DNA of 64,000 nucleotides from Chloroherpetonaceae bacterium. GTDB taxonomy: Bacteria; Bacteroidota; Chlorobiia; Chlorobiales; Thermochlorobacteraceae. This document shows, piece by piece, positions 41,935-51,226 of the stretch (position 1 is the first letter of the stretch; each line of letters starts with the position of its first letter). The notes under the pieces are model-generated. The model saw only the letters and a list, made by a program, of their open reading frames with translations. It did not search any database and was not told the origin of the DNA. A program made the position numbers and the translations under genes. The stretch spans positions 248,001 through 312,000 of the forward strand of contig JANRJQ010000007.1 of the NCBI GenBank assembly GCA_033763895.1, in the 5' to 3' direction.

Positions 41935-43166
41935 ACAACGATTTCTTTATCATTCTTTTTGCTGCGCTCTTTGGGCTTGTCTTTTATACCTATCTCGGTT
42001 ATGGCCTTCTACTGTATGTTGTTGTAAGAGTGAAGCGGCTTGCGAAGTACCTTTATTATCAATTCTCTCCAAGAATGAATGCGCCGACTTCTGGGAATTT
42101 GATGTCTGATAGGCTTGCTTATACGCCACGCATGACAATGATTATCGCTGCTTATAATGAAAGCTCGGTAATTGAAGAGAAGCTCAGAAATACTTTTGCA
42201 CTTCGATATCCGCTTTCCAATCTTTCTGTCATTGTTGTTACAGATGGCTCTACTGATGAAACACCAAAATTGGTGAAACGATATGCGGGAGCAACGCTCT
42301 TGCATCAAGACCGTCGTGAAGGGAAAAGCGCCGCATTAAACCGTGCAATGAGCTTTGTGACAACGTCTATTGTCGTTTTCAGCGATGCGAATTCGATGCT
42401 GAATGACGATGCGTTGCTTGAGCTTGCACAAGCTTATGAAGACCCCGGAGTCGGCGCAGTTTCGGGGGAAAAGCGAATAGCCAGTAGCGAGAAATCGGGG
42501 GCAAGCAGTGCCGGTGAAGGGATTTATTGGAAGTATGAATCACTTCTTAAAAAGTGGGATGCTGAGCTCTACTCATTGGTTGGCGCTGCGGGCGAACTCT
42601 TTTCAATTCGCACAGAGCTTTTTCATCCGATTCCGAATGACACTTTGCTCGATGATTTTATGATCTCAATGCAGATTGCCAAATGTGGTTACAAAATTGC
42701 GTATGTACCGAAAGCGTATGCACTTGAAACAGCCTCAGAGAACATTCGTGAAGAATTTAAACGAAAGGTGAGAATCTCAACGGGTGGGGTTCAATCAATT
42801 CTTCGTTTGGCAGACTTTCTAAACCCATTCGAAGCCCCAAAACTATGGTGGCAGTTCATTTCTCATCGGATGCTTCGATGGAGTTTAACGCCCTTTGCAC
42901 TTTTTCTTCTCTTTCCGATGAATCTTTATCTCATGTTAAGTGAAGGATTAATTTTTAAGGCGCTTTTGATTTTGCAATGTGGCTTTTATCTCTTGGGTTT
43001 GTTAGGCTATCTCTTTGAAAAGAGGAAGCTTCGGTTTAAGCCGTTTTTCATCCCATTTTACTTCCTTGTGATGAACTATGCGGTGGTGCTTGGTTGGTTT
43101 CGATATTTTCGTAAATCTCAAAGCGTTTTGTGGGAGCGCTCGGCGCGTGAAGTATTGCTCACTTAA
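41931..43166 (+). CDS. Membrane glycosyltransferase family 2
   Basis: A 411-residue protein. An N-terminal transmembrane helix lies at residues 4-30 (FFIILFAALFGLVFYTYLGYGLLLYVVV). A cytoplasmic GT2 domain follows (TMIIAAYNESSVIEEKLRNTF; VVTDGSTDETPKLV; FSDANSMLNDDAL with the metal site; LLDDFMISMQIAKCGYKIAYVP). Three or four C-terminal helices complete it (FALFLLFPMNLYLMLSEGLIF; ILQCGFYLLGLLGYLF). The layout is that of BcsA/HAS-like or NodC-like glycosyltransferases, but the QxxRW processivity motif is replaced by RKVRISTGG, so it may add single sugars. It is the last gene before the terminator at 43222. Confidence 0.83.
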   Translation: MNNDFFIILFAALFGLVFYTYLGYGLLLYVVVRVKRLAKYLYYQFSPRMNAPTSGNLMSDRLAYTPRMTMIIAAYNESSVIEEKLRNTFALRYPLSNLSVIVVTDGSTDETPKLVKRYAGATLLHQDRREGKSAALNRAMSFVTTSIVVFSDANSMLNDDALLELAQAYEDPGVGAVSGEKRIASSEKSGASSAGEGIYWKYESLLKKWDAELYSLVGAAGELFSIRTELFHPIPNDTLLDDFMISMQIAKCGYKIAYVPKAYALETASENIREEFKRKVRISTGGVQSILRLADFLNPFEAPKLWWQFISHRMLRWSLTPFALFLLFPMNLYLMLSEGLIFKALLILQCGFYLLGLLGYLFEKRKLRFKPFFIPFYFLVMNYAVVLGWFRYFRKSQSVLWERSAREVLLT

Positions 43167-43221
43167 TGTGAATTTCTCTGCTAACTTTGCTTCATTGAAT
43201 ATTTATTCGATAAGAAAAGAT

Positions 43222-43252
43222 AAAAGACGATCTGAAACAGGTCGTCTTTTTT
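43222..43252 (+). terminator. Intrinsic terminator
   Basis: The hairpin runs AAAAGACGATCTG, loop AAA, CAGGTCGTCTTTT, with one T-G wobble pair, and is followed by TTTTT. It ends the glycosyltransferase operon 55 bp after its last stop and is upstream of the LytTR regulator at 43284, which therefore needs its own promoter. Confidence 0.85.
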
Positions 43253-43283
43253 GTAACTTATAAGAACGATCAATCAATCTTCT

Positions 43284-43982
43284 ATGGCTATTCGCTGTAT
43301 CGTCATTGATGACGACGACATCTTTCGCAAGGTTCTTGTTAAGGCCATTCAAAAGCTCGACGCTTTGAATTTGGTTCAGGAATTTGATAATCCGCTTGAT
43401 GCCATCAATTTTCTTTCGAAAGAGAAAGTAGAATTGATTTTTAGCGATGTCGAAATGCCTGAAATGTCGGGGCTTGATTTTATTAGCAGCCTTTCATACA
43501 AACCGAAGATTATTCTCATCACCGCCCACGAAAACTATGCCGTCAAAGCCTTTGACTACGAAGTCACCGACTATCTTGTCAAACCCTTTCAATACCCACG
43601 ATTTCTTAAAGCCATTGATCGAGTCAAGGCAGAATTAGAGTCTGAAAAGGAACAGGCGTCAAACCCAAGTGACTCGCAATATCTTTTTGTTAAAAAGAAA
43701 GATGCAATGATTAAAGTCGATTTTCGTGACATCTTATGGATTGAAGCGGATACCGATTATATGGTGATTCAAACAGAATCGGAAAGTTTTATGATGCTTT
43801 CAACAATGAAAGCGTTGGAATCAAAGTTGAGCGCTGAATTTATGCGGGTTCATCGCTCGTTTATTGTCAGGCTTGATAAAATCAATGCAATTCAAGATTC
43901 TACCATTATTATCAACCGCAAGGTTATCCCAATCTCTGATTCTTACTGGCCTCTTTTAAAGGCGCGTTTGAAAATGACTTAA
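43284..43982 (+). CDS. LytTR-type response regulator
   Basis: A 232-residue regulator. The receiver domain has acidic residues at 10-12 (IDDDD), Asp55 (LIFSDVEMPEMSGLDF) and Lys in YLVKPFQY. From about residue 125 a LytTR DNA-binding domain follows (DAMIKVDFRDILWIEADTDYMVIQT...ALESKLSAEFMRVHRSFIVRLDKINAI). Regulators of this kind bind direct repeats upstream of exopolysaccharide, competence or virulence genes and pair with LytS/AlgZ-like kinases. None is adjacent, so a kinase elsewhere or one of the cytoplasmic kinases here may act on it. It has its own transcript after a terminator. Confidence 0.93.
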   Translation: MAIRCIVIDDDDIFRKVLVKAIQKLDALNLVQEFDNPLDAINFLSKEKVELIFSDVEMPEMSGLDFISSLSYKPKIILITAHENYAVKAFDYEVTDYLVKPFQYPRFLKAIDRVKAELESEKEQASNPSDSQYLFVKKKDAMIKVDFRDILWIEADTDYMVIQTESESFMMLSTMKALESKLSAEFMRVHRSFIVRLDKINAIQDSTIIINRKVIPISDSYWPLLKARLKMT

Positions 43983-44119
43983 GCCGCCGTTTGCATTTTC
44001 CCCTTATTTTTCTTCTCTTGCAAAACCCCAATTCGTTGAATACTTCTATCACTTAGCGAGGTCATCACGAAGTGCTTCTTCTTCATTCCACCGTCAATTT
44101 CTTACACCAAATCTTTTTT

Positions 44120-44165
44120 ATCGGCTGACTTCGTCTTTAATCGATGATTCATGCCCACTTATCGA
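44120..44165 (+). promoter_or_regulatory. ATCG motifs about 21 bp apart upstream of the LruC lipoprotein
   Basis: ATCGG at 44120, ATCGAT at 44140 and ATCGAA at 44161 lie 20 and 21 bp apart in the gap before 44235. Spacing and core sequence match other intergenic sites, but only three copies are present and the phase slips once. It is treated as a weaker member of the set. Confidence 0.3.
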
Positions 44166-44234
44166 ATTCCCCGAATTACATCTCACCGATGAAAATATGT
44201 TTGCGATGTCTTGTTAATCTTTAATTCGCAACTT

Positions 44235-46280
44235 ATGATACTTCTCAAAAAACAACTGATTGCTTTACTCATCCTCTTATGGATTGTTGGGTGCTCATCT
44301 CAAACAGAACCTGAGATGACTGCTTCAAATAAAACAACGGAAGAGTTAACGATTCCGGCCACTTTCAATTTCGAAACGGTTTCAACCGTCAATCTTCACA
44401 TCAGTGCCAAGAATGGTACGGGATCGCCCTTAAAGCAAGTGAAGCTTTCTTTACTGATGATTGGGGAAGAGGGCGAGCCACTTCATCTCGGCTCCGGATC
44501 AACAGATGCAAACGGTAAGTTTGATACTAAAATCACCGTACCAAATTGGGTTCAGGAAATTTATGTTCAGACCGAATATCTTGGTTTACCAAATTATTCA
44601 GCTTTTGAAATTCGTGGCGGCGTCTGTGAAGGTGATATTGCTGAAAATGCCATTGAAAATCCATTTGTGAGTGAAAAAGTTACTTTGCATTCTTCCTTTG
44701 AAGCGACGCCAACGGCAACCCTCACCGCGCTTACCTATCGATTTTTAGGGACTTGGAATGGGCAAGGCGTACCAAACTATCTTTTGGGAAGAGATAATGT
44801 TTCACAAGATCTTTTGGATGACATCAACGCATCGTTACCTGAAACTCGGCCGGTTCCGACTTTCAATCCACAATATCTTCGAGATATTGATATGAACACG
44901 CGTTTGCAAGATAGCGCGGAGGTATTTGTCACATTCGTTCATGAAGGCGCCGGCTGGGTGAATGCCCTTGGATTTTTCACTTATGAACTCAGCAATCCGC
45001 CCCAATCGTTAAATGACATCGATTCGCTTACGCTAGTATTTCCCAATGTTTCTTATATCGGTAGCGGTGGTGGGCTTCGCTCCGGAGATAAAGTAAAATT
45101 AGGCAACTTCAAAGCCGGCACCGGAATCGGTTGGTTTTTGGTACCTAACGCGTGGCAAACCAATACAAGAAGTGTTCTCAATGCAGGCAGTGTCCAAACC
45201 AAATACTCGGTAAAAGACTTTAATGCTTTTACCACCGCTCAGTTTCGCCAGCATGTTATTCTTTTGAAAGATGAATCACGCCAACTTTTACTCTTGGGCT
45301 TTGAGGATACTTCTCGACCCGGCGGCGATAATGATTTCAATGATGCCATTTTTTATGTAACTGCGAATCCATACACCGCCGTCATCACTGAGGATTTGGA
45401 TTCGGTTCAAGAGGCCATTGATTCTGACGGCGATGGGGTATTTGATTATATGGATGAATATCCTACTGATGCGGCGCGCGCCTTCAATGTATATGCTCCC
45501 GCAAAAAATGCTTTTGCGTCACTTGGCTTTGAAGACTTGTATCCTGTTAAAGGTGACTACGATTTCAACGACCTTGTGGTGGATTACAATCATCACCTTG
45601 TGACCAATGCTCAAAACCGCGTCGTTGAAATGAAATCAACCATCATTACAAGAGCAATTGGCGGGATATTCAAAAACGGGTTCGGATTTCAGCTTGGTGT
45701 TTCCCCTTCAAGTATTTCAAACATCACAGGGCAAAACATAACTGAGAATTTCATTGCGAGAAACGAAAATGGAACTGAAGCGGGCCAATCAAAAGCGGTG
45801 ATTATTGCTTATGATAATGCCTTTCGAAAACTTGCGCCACCCGCGGGCTTTTACACAGTTAATGCACAGGAAGGGTCACCATTCATTACACCGGATACAA
45901 CAAAGCTTAGAATTTCCTTTAGCACACCACAAATTGTTTCGGAGTTGGGAAGTTCGCCTTTCAACCCATTTATTTTTGTCAATAAACAGCGCGGCTATGA
46001 AGTTCATTTGCCCAATATGCAACCGACAGACTTAATGAATACGAGCCTTTTCGGCACGGGTAACGACAACACCCTTTTGCCATCACGCAGTTACAAAACA
46101 TCTCGAGGCTTGCCTTGGGCAATTCATATTCCCGTGAAGTTTGAATACCCGATAGAAAAAAGAGATATCACACGGAGTTATTTACGATTTTCAATTTGGG
46201 CTGAATCGGGAGGTTCATTGTTTCAAGATTGGTATTTATCAAAGGCTGGCTATAGGCAAGCGGCAAATCTGTATCGATAA
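44235..46280 (+). CDS. LruC/DUF4114-domain lipoprotein
   Basis: A 681-residue lipoprotein with signal LLILLWIVGC, so the mature Cys is about residue 20. The start is the ATG at 44235. A TTG start 8 codons earlier is less likely. The first third is beta-rich with an Ig-like fold (VNLHISAKNGTGSPLKQVKLSLLMIG). Residues 190-390 match DUF4114 (VFVTFVHEGAGWVNALGFFTYE...RPGGDNDFNDAIFYV). A calcium-type DSDGDGVFDYMDEYPTD loop follows, then the LruC region (KGDYDFNDLVVDYNHHLVTN). It is a cell-surface or outer-membrane lipoprotein, and LruC proteins occur in Bacteroidota and spirochetes. It is flanked by terminator-like hairpins and by regulators, so it may be controlled by them. Confidence 0.88.
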   Translation: MILLKKQLIALLILLWIVGCSSQTEPEMTASNKTTEELTIPATFNFETVSTVNLHISAKNGTGSPLKQVKLSLLMIGEEGEPLHLGSGSTDANGKFDTKITVPNWVQEIYVQTEYLGLPNYSAFEIRGGVCEGDIAENAIENPFVSEKVTLHSSFEATPTATLTALTYRFLGTWNGQGVPNYLLGRDNVSQDLLDDINASLPETRPVPTFNPQYLRDIDMNTRLQDSAEVFVTFVHEGAGWVNALGFFTYELSNPPQSLNDIDSLTLVFPNVSYIGSGGGLRSGDKVKLGNFKAGTGIGWFLVPNAWQTNTRSVLNAGSVQTKYSVKDFNAFTTAQFRQHVILLKDESRQLLLLGFEDTSRPGGDNDFNDAIFYVTANPYTAVITEDLDSVQEAIDSDGDGVFDYMDEYPTDAARAFNVYAPAKNAFASLGFEDLYPVKGDYDFNDLVVDYNHHLVTNAQNRVVEMKSTIITRAIGGIFKNGFGFQLGVSPSSISNITGQNITENFIARNENGTEAGQSKAVIIAYDNAFRKLAPPAGFYTVNAQEGSPFITPDTTKLRISFSTPQIVSELGSSPFNPFIFVNKQRGYEVHLPNMQPTDLMNTSLFGTGNDNTLLPSRSYKTSRGLPWAIHIPVKFEYPIEKRDITRSYLRFSIWAESGGSLFQDWYLSKAGYRQAANLYR

Positions 46281-46297
46281 GATTATTTCAAAAGGAG

Positions 46298-46330
46298 AAG
46301 AAAGGCAGTTTTAGGACTGCCTTTCTTATT
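46298..46330. terminator. Bidirectional intrinsic terminator
   Basis: The hairpin is AAGAAAGGCAGT, loop TTTAGG, ACTGCCTTTCTT, then TATTTTG. The stem is 12 bp without mismatch. It lies between the convergent LruC gene (plus strand, ends 46280) and the hybrid kinase gene (minus strand, ends 46326). The kinase stop codon is inside the right arm. Confidence 0.85.
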
Positions 46331-49300
46331 TTGAATGGAGTCTATTATTTAAGAGCAAATAACAAGCGCTTAAACGGTTCTTAAACTTGATGAGATTTTG
46401 ATCTAATTTTTGGGAATCTATGAAGTTTTCATTTTCACAAATTTCTTCTATTTCAGAAAGTACATTTTTTTGTTCAGGAAACCCCATCAAGTGAAAGTTT
46501 GGCTTGATTTTGTGAGCAATACTCTTTAGCATTTGATAATTTTTTTCTTCATAGCTCTTGATTAAAGCATCCACTTGAGCCGGCATTTGTGTGAGAAACA
46601 GATCAATCATTTCATTGATGAATTCAACATCACCACCTGCAAAAGTTTCAAGATTTTCAAGATTGAGTTTTTCGTGATTCTCTCCCTCTTCAATAGAGGA
46701 AGTTGTTTTTTTTGGGGCATCTCGTTTATGTGATTCAATACCCGTCAGTGAGGAAATTTTATAAAAGAGATCATCAGGATTGAAGGGTTTTGAAATGTAT
46801 TCATTCATCCCAACAGCGAAACATTTTTCTCGTTCCTCGGTCAGAACACCGGCTGTCATTGCAAGAATCGGCACATTGGCTTTTCTCGGATTTTTCAACT
46901 GTCGAATGCTTCGAGTTGTGGCGTAGCCATCCATCCCCGGCATTTGTACATCCATTAAAATGAGGTCGTATTCACCGGCTTCAACTCTAATAATCGCCTC
47001 CTCGCCGTTTGAAGCAATATCGGGGTTGATTTTCCATTTCTTTAAAGTATGTGAAGCCACAACTTGATTGATGTAGTTATCTTCAACTAAAAGAATCTTC
47101 AGGCCTTCCAAACTGCCATTGGGGAAGTCGTGATTTGAAAATGGGCTTGAAAGTCCTTTGGTAATCGGGAGATTCAGGGTGACCGTAAAAACCGACCCTT
47201 CACCAATCTTACTTTCAACTTCAATTTTTCCTTCATGAAGCTCAACCAAATTCTTGACAATGGATAAACCCAGCCCTGTTCCGCCAAATCGTTTGGCTGT
47301 ATCAAGATTACCTTGAGAAAAGCTTTCAAAAATTGAATCCAAATGCTGTTCATCAATGCCGATTCCGGAATCACGAATCTTAAACTGAATCGATGCCCGC
47401 TCATTTTTGCTTTGTAGTAACACCGCCTCTAATGTGACTTTCCCCTTTTCTGTAAACTTTATTGCATTGCTCAAAAGGTTGGTGAGAATTTGATAAATGC
47501 GCGTGGAATCGCCGATGAGATACTCAGGAATATTTTGATCGATATTGCAATTGAATCCCAAATTCTTTTCTATCGCCTTAGGCTTCAATAGATTTGTAAT
47601 GTTATCAATAAGGCTATGCAATTGAAATGGTTGAGAGAGAATTTCCATTTTACCTGCTTCTATTTTTGATAAGTCAAGGATATCGTTGATAATCACCAAG
47701 AGATTATCCGACGATTGCTTAATGGTTTTCAGAAAGTGCCTTTGTTCATTTGATAGTGGGGTTTCAAGCAAAAGATTCGAGAGACCGACGATCGCATTCA
47801 TCGGAGTGCGAATTTCATGACTCATATTTGCCAAAAACATTTCCTTCGCACGCTTGGATTGCTCTGCCACTTGAATGGCATTCTTAAGATCTTTTTCAGC
47901 CTCCTTTAGGGCAGTAATATCAAGCCCAAATCCAAGTAAATCTGTTACTTCTCCGTGTTCATTAATTACAGGGGTAATTTGACGATAGTAATGAAGTGTT
48001 CTTCCATCTTTGGTAGTGATTTCTTCTTCAAAAGAGACATTCTTTTTAGCTCGGGTTGCTTCCAATTGCAAGGCGGTTCTTTTGGTGCCAATGGCCAAGT
48101 CAAGCCCGCGATATTGGCAATACTCCTCGTTTGTTTTTCCAATAATCCATTGGCGTGTCTCTTTATTAGCCACAGCGCTTGGTGTAACAAATCTGTATCG
48201 ATTATTGACATCAAATACCGCCAATTGAGCTGGCATTGTATTGAGCACCTGCTCATAAAAGTTTTTCAATTCATTCAATTCCTTTTCAAAGCGGTTGTTT
48301 CGAATCGCAGTTCCAAGAATATTGGATACTGCTTTGAGAATTGAATCTTCAGAACCAAACCATTGACGCTCATCATTACAGACATCAAACCCGATAAACC
48401 CCCAAAACTCCTTGTCAATAAATATGGGGGCAATCATAATCGATTTCACCCCCCTATGATTCAAAATCTCAGCCTCAGGTTTTGGAAAAAACTTCGCGAC
48501 TCCGCCAATGGTATTCCCTTGCGAAAGCTCAGTGTACCAACGGCTAAAAGTTGGGAAATAGTCATATTCCTCCGGAATCGTTGAATCATTCGCGAGTTTT
48601 AAGTCACTATTATTCCACTCATATCGGCGGCGCATCAATTTATTTTCGCTATTTGAACCTGTTACATTTTCATAAATGTAAACACGATCGACATTGGCAC
48701 CCTTACCAATCACGCTAAGCGAGAATTGGATAGCTTTATCCAAGTCTTTATCCTTTAAAATTCTTTCAGCGGCTTTTGCAACCCCATTAAGGATTGAATT
48801 TTGAAGTCTCAGCGCTTTTTCTACTTTTAGTCTTAGAGTAACATCACGGTAAATCCAAAGGTGTCCTTCATATTCACCATCAATGATAATTGGAATAAAA
48901 TCACGCTCAACCACGCGTCCATCAGCGAAATCAACAATTTGATTAATAACTTGTTCTTTTTTCTCGACAATGGCTTTTACGTTATGAACAAACTGTTCCG
49001 GGTACAGAAAGAGATGTTTAGAATTTTCAGCAGCATCGGTGCAGTCTAATCCCACAATTTGCTCCGGCTTTAATGGGATTGAAAAGAGCTCGCAAAACAT
49101 TTCATTGGCAAGCACAATATTGCGGGTTTTATTTTCAACCAATACTGCTGCATTAAAATTGGCGACATGCGTTTTGTAAAGCGTTTCGCTTCTTGAAAGC
49201 GCGGCTTGTGCCAATTTTCTCTCACGAACCTCAGAAACCAACTTTGCATGTGAAATCGAGGCCTCTAAAGAGACCGAAAATTTCTTTACAACACTGAGTA

Positions 49301-49763
49301 GCTTTTTCGGGAGCAATAATGAAATGTCATTGAACGCGTAGCGAAGTTTGAGAATCCCAATTCGATCAAGTTTGAAAACAAGCAAAGACCCTTTATCCAA
49401 GGTTCGATCTAAGAAAAGCGATTTGCGGCTTGCCTCTTCATTTGAATAAGCAAAAAAATCAGCGTCGCCTAATTCTTGAACCAAAGGATGTGTGTAAGGC
49501 AGGGTATCAATCTCGGAAAGTGGTAACGGGGCAGAATAAACTTTAATGAGTGAACTTTTTGAAATACTAAGTTTATCTCCGCCCAAATATTTTGAATCAA
49601 TCCATACAGAGGCAGAAATAAATGCTTGCCGTGAGAGCAATGCAGAGATAAATGAGGAACAATTTTCTTCAAGATCAAGGGAGTTACCAATCGAAAGTGA
49701 TACCTCGTAAAGGGTTGATATTTCTTGAACGATGGGTGTGGATTCGCGAGGATCATTTATCAT
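46326..49763 (-). CDS. Hybrid sensor histidine kinase: GAF-PAS-GAF-PAS-HisKA-HATPase-REC-HPt
   Basis: A soluble protein of 1145 residues from the ATG at 49761-49763. An earlier in-frame start would extend 80 bp into the FIST gene. GAF-like sensor regions are near residues 12-175 and 350-510, and PAS-like domains near 200-310 and 520-620 (YRFVTPSAVANKETRQWIIGKTNEEYCQ). HisKA has His649 (NMSHEIRTPMNAIVG), followed by an ATPase domain (NLLSNAIKFTE, DSGIGID, GTGLGLSIVKNLV). REC has Asp938 (LILMDVQMPGMDG). The HPt domain at about 1050-1140 has the acceptor His1084 (SIAHKIKPNFHLMG). It can complete a four-step His-Asp-His-Asp relay and pass phosphate to an outside receiver. The coupled FIST gene precedes it, and a lone receiver is divergently encoded at 51227. 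Confidence 0.93.
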   Translation of the reverse strand: MINDPRESTPIVQEISTLYEVSLSIGNSLDLEENCSSFISALLSRQAFISASVWIDSKYLGGDKLSISKSSLIKVYSAPLPLSEIDTLPYTHPLVQELGDADFFAYSNEEASRKSLFLDRTLDKGSLLVFKLDRIGILKLRYAFNDISLLLPKKLLSVVKKFSVSLEASISHAKLVSEVRERKLAQAALSRSETLYKTHVANFNAAVLVENKTRNIVLANEMFCELFSIPLKPEQIVGLDCTDAAENSKHLFLYPEQFVHNVKAIVEKKEQVINQIVDFADGRVVERDFIPIIIDGEYEGHLWIYRDVTLRLKVEKALRLQNSILNGVAKAAERILKDKDLDKAIQFSLSVIGKGANVDRVYIYENVTGSNSENKLMRRRYEWNNSDLKLANDSTIPEEYDYFPTFSRWYTELSQGNTIGGVAKFFPKPEAEILNHRGVKSIMIAPIFIDKEFWGFIGFDVCNDERQWFGSEDSILKAVSNILGTAIRNNRFEKELNELKNFYEQVLNTMPAQLAVFDVNNRYRFVTPSAVANKETRQWIIGKTNEEYCQYRGLDLAIGTKRTALQLEATRAKKNVSFEEEITTKDGRTLHYYRQITPVINEHGEVTDLLGFGLDITALKEAEKDLKNAIQVAEQSKRAKEMFLANMSHEIRTPMNAIVGLSNLLLETPLSNEQRHFLKTIKQSSDNLLVIINDILDLSKIEAGKMEILSQPFQLHSLIDNITNLLKPKAIEKNLGFNCNIDQNIPEYLIGDSTRIYQILTNLLSNAIKFTEKGKVTLEAVLLQSKNERASIQFKIRDSGIGIDEQHLDSIFESFSQGNLDTAKRFGGTGLGLSIVKNLVELHEGKIEVESKIGEGSVFTVTLNLPITKGLSSPFSNHDFPNGSLEGLKILLVEDNYINQVVASHTLKKWKINPDIASNGEEAIIRVEAGEYDLILMDVQMPGMDGYATTRSIRQLKNPRKANVPILAMTAGVLTEEREKCFAVGMNEYISKPFNPDDLFYKISSLTGIESHKRDAPKKTTSSIEEGENHEKLNLENLETFAGGDVEFINEMIDLFLTQMPAQVDALIKSYEEKNYQMLKSIAHKIKPNFHLMGFPEQKNVLSEIEEICENENFIDSQKLDQNLIKFKNRLSACYLLLNNRLHSK

Positions 49764-50865
49764 AACGTGTTCCAATGACAATGGTTTTATTGTAAAAATC
49801 AATAAGCCCGTCTCCGTGAGAGGCAATTTCACCTAATGTTAATACACCCTCAATGTAATCGGATTTTACGGTCTGTTCTAAAACTTTCGAAATCGCAGAA
49901 ATTTCTTCTTTATACTTTCCTTCCAAAAATAACGCTCTCGAAATGCAGTCAATAACCAAAGAATCCGCCGGCGTACCTTTTTGGCGAAGGCTTGCTCTTG
50001 CAGCATGCGACGCCGCCTGAACCAATGATTCTTCGTTTCCATTGAGCAATCTCAAAGCGGCATTTTGAGGCACTTCTCCAACGCAAATTAACTCATCATG
50101 TTTTCCAACCATAATCGGGTCGCGAACCAAGTCCTCACCCACTTCCCGGCAAAGCGCCAAAGGATAGTGCTTGGCGATTCCAAAGAAGTTTTCTTTTTCA
50201 ACCATTATTCTCTCTACTTTCGAAACGAAGTGTTTGTAAACTTCAAATGCAGGAAGCCAATTCAACTCTTCAATCACATTTTTGTACGATTTCGTTACCA
50301 GCATAAGATCGCTTATCGGATGCCAACCGTGGCGAACACCGATTTCCATTTCTAACGACGAGAATACAATGATGGCCGCGTTTTCAAAAAGTCCTTCGTT
50401 CGTGAAAAGGCAAGGCTTTCGTTTAAGGGATAACGACCCGGCGCCGCCGCCCATCACTTTTAGGGGTAAATCCATTGCAGATTGAAAATTACGAAGAAAT
50501 GATGTGATAGAATCCGCTAAGCCGTCAACAAAACAAAAAGCGCTGTGCTCAATCGATTTTGATTGAATTTTTCTCTGAATTGAATGAACATTGGCATTCG
50601 CAAGATCTTCAACTACAATCGGCTTGTGATGAGTCGCTATTCGCTTAATGATAACGCCCAGATCTTGCTTCTCTCCATCACCAATGACCGCGGGAAAAAG
50701 CCCTCCAAAAAAGGGTATCTGCCTCTGATTCAGTGTTTGAATTAAATCGTGGAGGTTTAGCTCTACGCCTTCTGCTACGCCAATAAATACCGTTTCGCTT
50801 TTCTGTAATCGAAGTGATAGAATGGCTTCAAGGATTGATTCTTTTGTTGCGCTTGTGATGTACAT
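49753..50865 (-). CDS. FIST-domain sensor protein
   Basis: A soluble protein of 370 residues. The first 200 match the FIST N domain (TVFIGVAEGVELNLHDLIQTLN...PFFGGLFPAVIGDGEKQDLGVIIK; LPLKVMGGGAGSLSLKRKPCLFTNEGLFENAAIIVF) and the rest the FIST C domain (LNWLPAFEVYKHFV; NAALRLLNGNEESLVQAASHAA; ALFLEGKYKEEISAI; GVLTLGEIASHGDGLIDFYNKTIVIG). FIST proteins are thought to bind small ligands such as amino acids and act with histidine kinases or cyclases. Its gene overlaps the hybrid kinase gene by 11 bp, strong support for a sensor-kinase pair. The ATG is preceded by a 360-bp divergent region. Confidence 0.9.
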   Translation of the reverse strand: MYITSATKESILEAILSLRLQKSETVFIGVAEGVELNLHDLIQTLNQRQIPFFGGLFPAVIGDGEKQDLGVIIKRIATHHKPIVVEDLANANVHSIQRKIQSKSIEHSAFCFVDGLADSITSFLRNFQSAMDLPLKVMGGGAGSLSLKRKPCLFTNEGLFENAAIIVFSSLEMEIGVRHGWHPISDLMLVTKSYKNVIEELNWLPAFEVYKHFVSKVERIMVEKENFFGIAKHYPLALCREVGEDLVRDPIMVGKHDELICVGEVPQNAALRLLNGNEESLVQAASHAARASLRQKGTPADSLVIDCISRALFLEGKYKEEISAISKVLEQTVKSDYIEGVLTLGEIASHGDGLIDFYNKTIVIGTRYDK

Positions 50866-51226
50866 AGTATTGAATGAATTTTTTCAAGCTATAATTCATC
50901 ATCGCAAGAATGAATCGAGAATCGACGAAACAGCCTTTTTCATCGATGAATTTCCCTTTTTTCTGGTTCAATGCAACTTCTCAATTTCTGAATACCCTTC
51001 ATTCAGTTTGATTTGTTCGTACTCAATATTTCTCACCTTCTTTCTTTGAAATAAGCTCGATGCTGTAAATCTCTGATTGATTAAACGAGCATCTCAATCG
51101 ATTCATCGAGAGTTATTGCCTAATCATCGAAGAGGAACTGCTATCGCTCATAATGCCGCGTACTTTGCATCGTTCTTAACAATGATTTCAAAGAATCAAA
51201 ATCGTAAACACTAAATCATAAAAACA
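50866..51226. promoter_or_regulatory. Divergent regulatory gap with 21-bp spaced ATCG motifs
   Basis: About 360 bp between the FIST gene (minus strand) and the lone receiver (plus strand), with promoters expected for both. ATCG words are frequent: ATCGAC at 50921 and ATCGAT at 50942 are 21 bp apart, and AACGAG at 51084, ATCGAG at 51105 and ATCGAAG at 51126 are also exactly 21 bp apart. This matches the phased arrangement seen at 28508, 33435 and 40255. No gene is seen in this gap. Confidence 0.45.
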
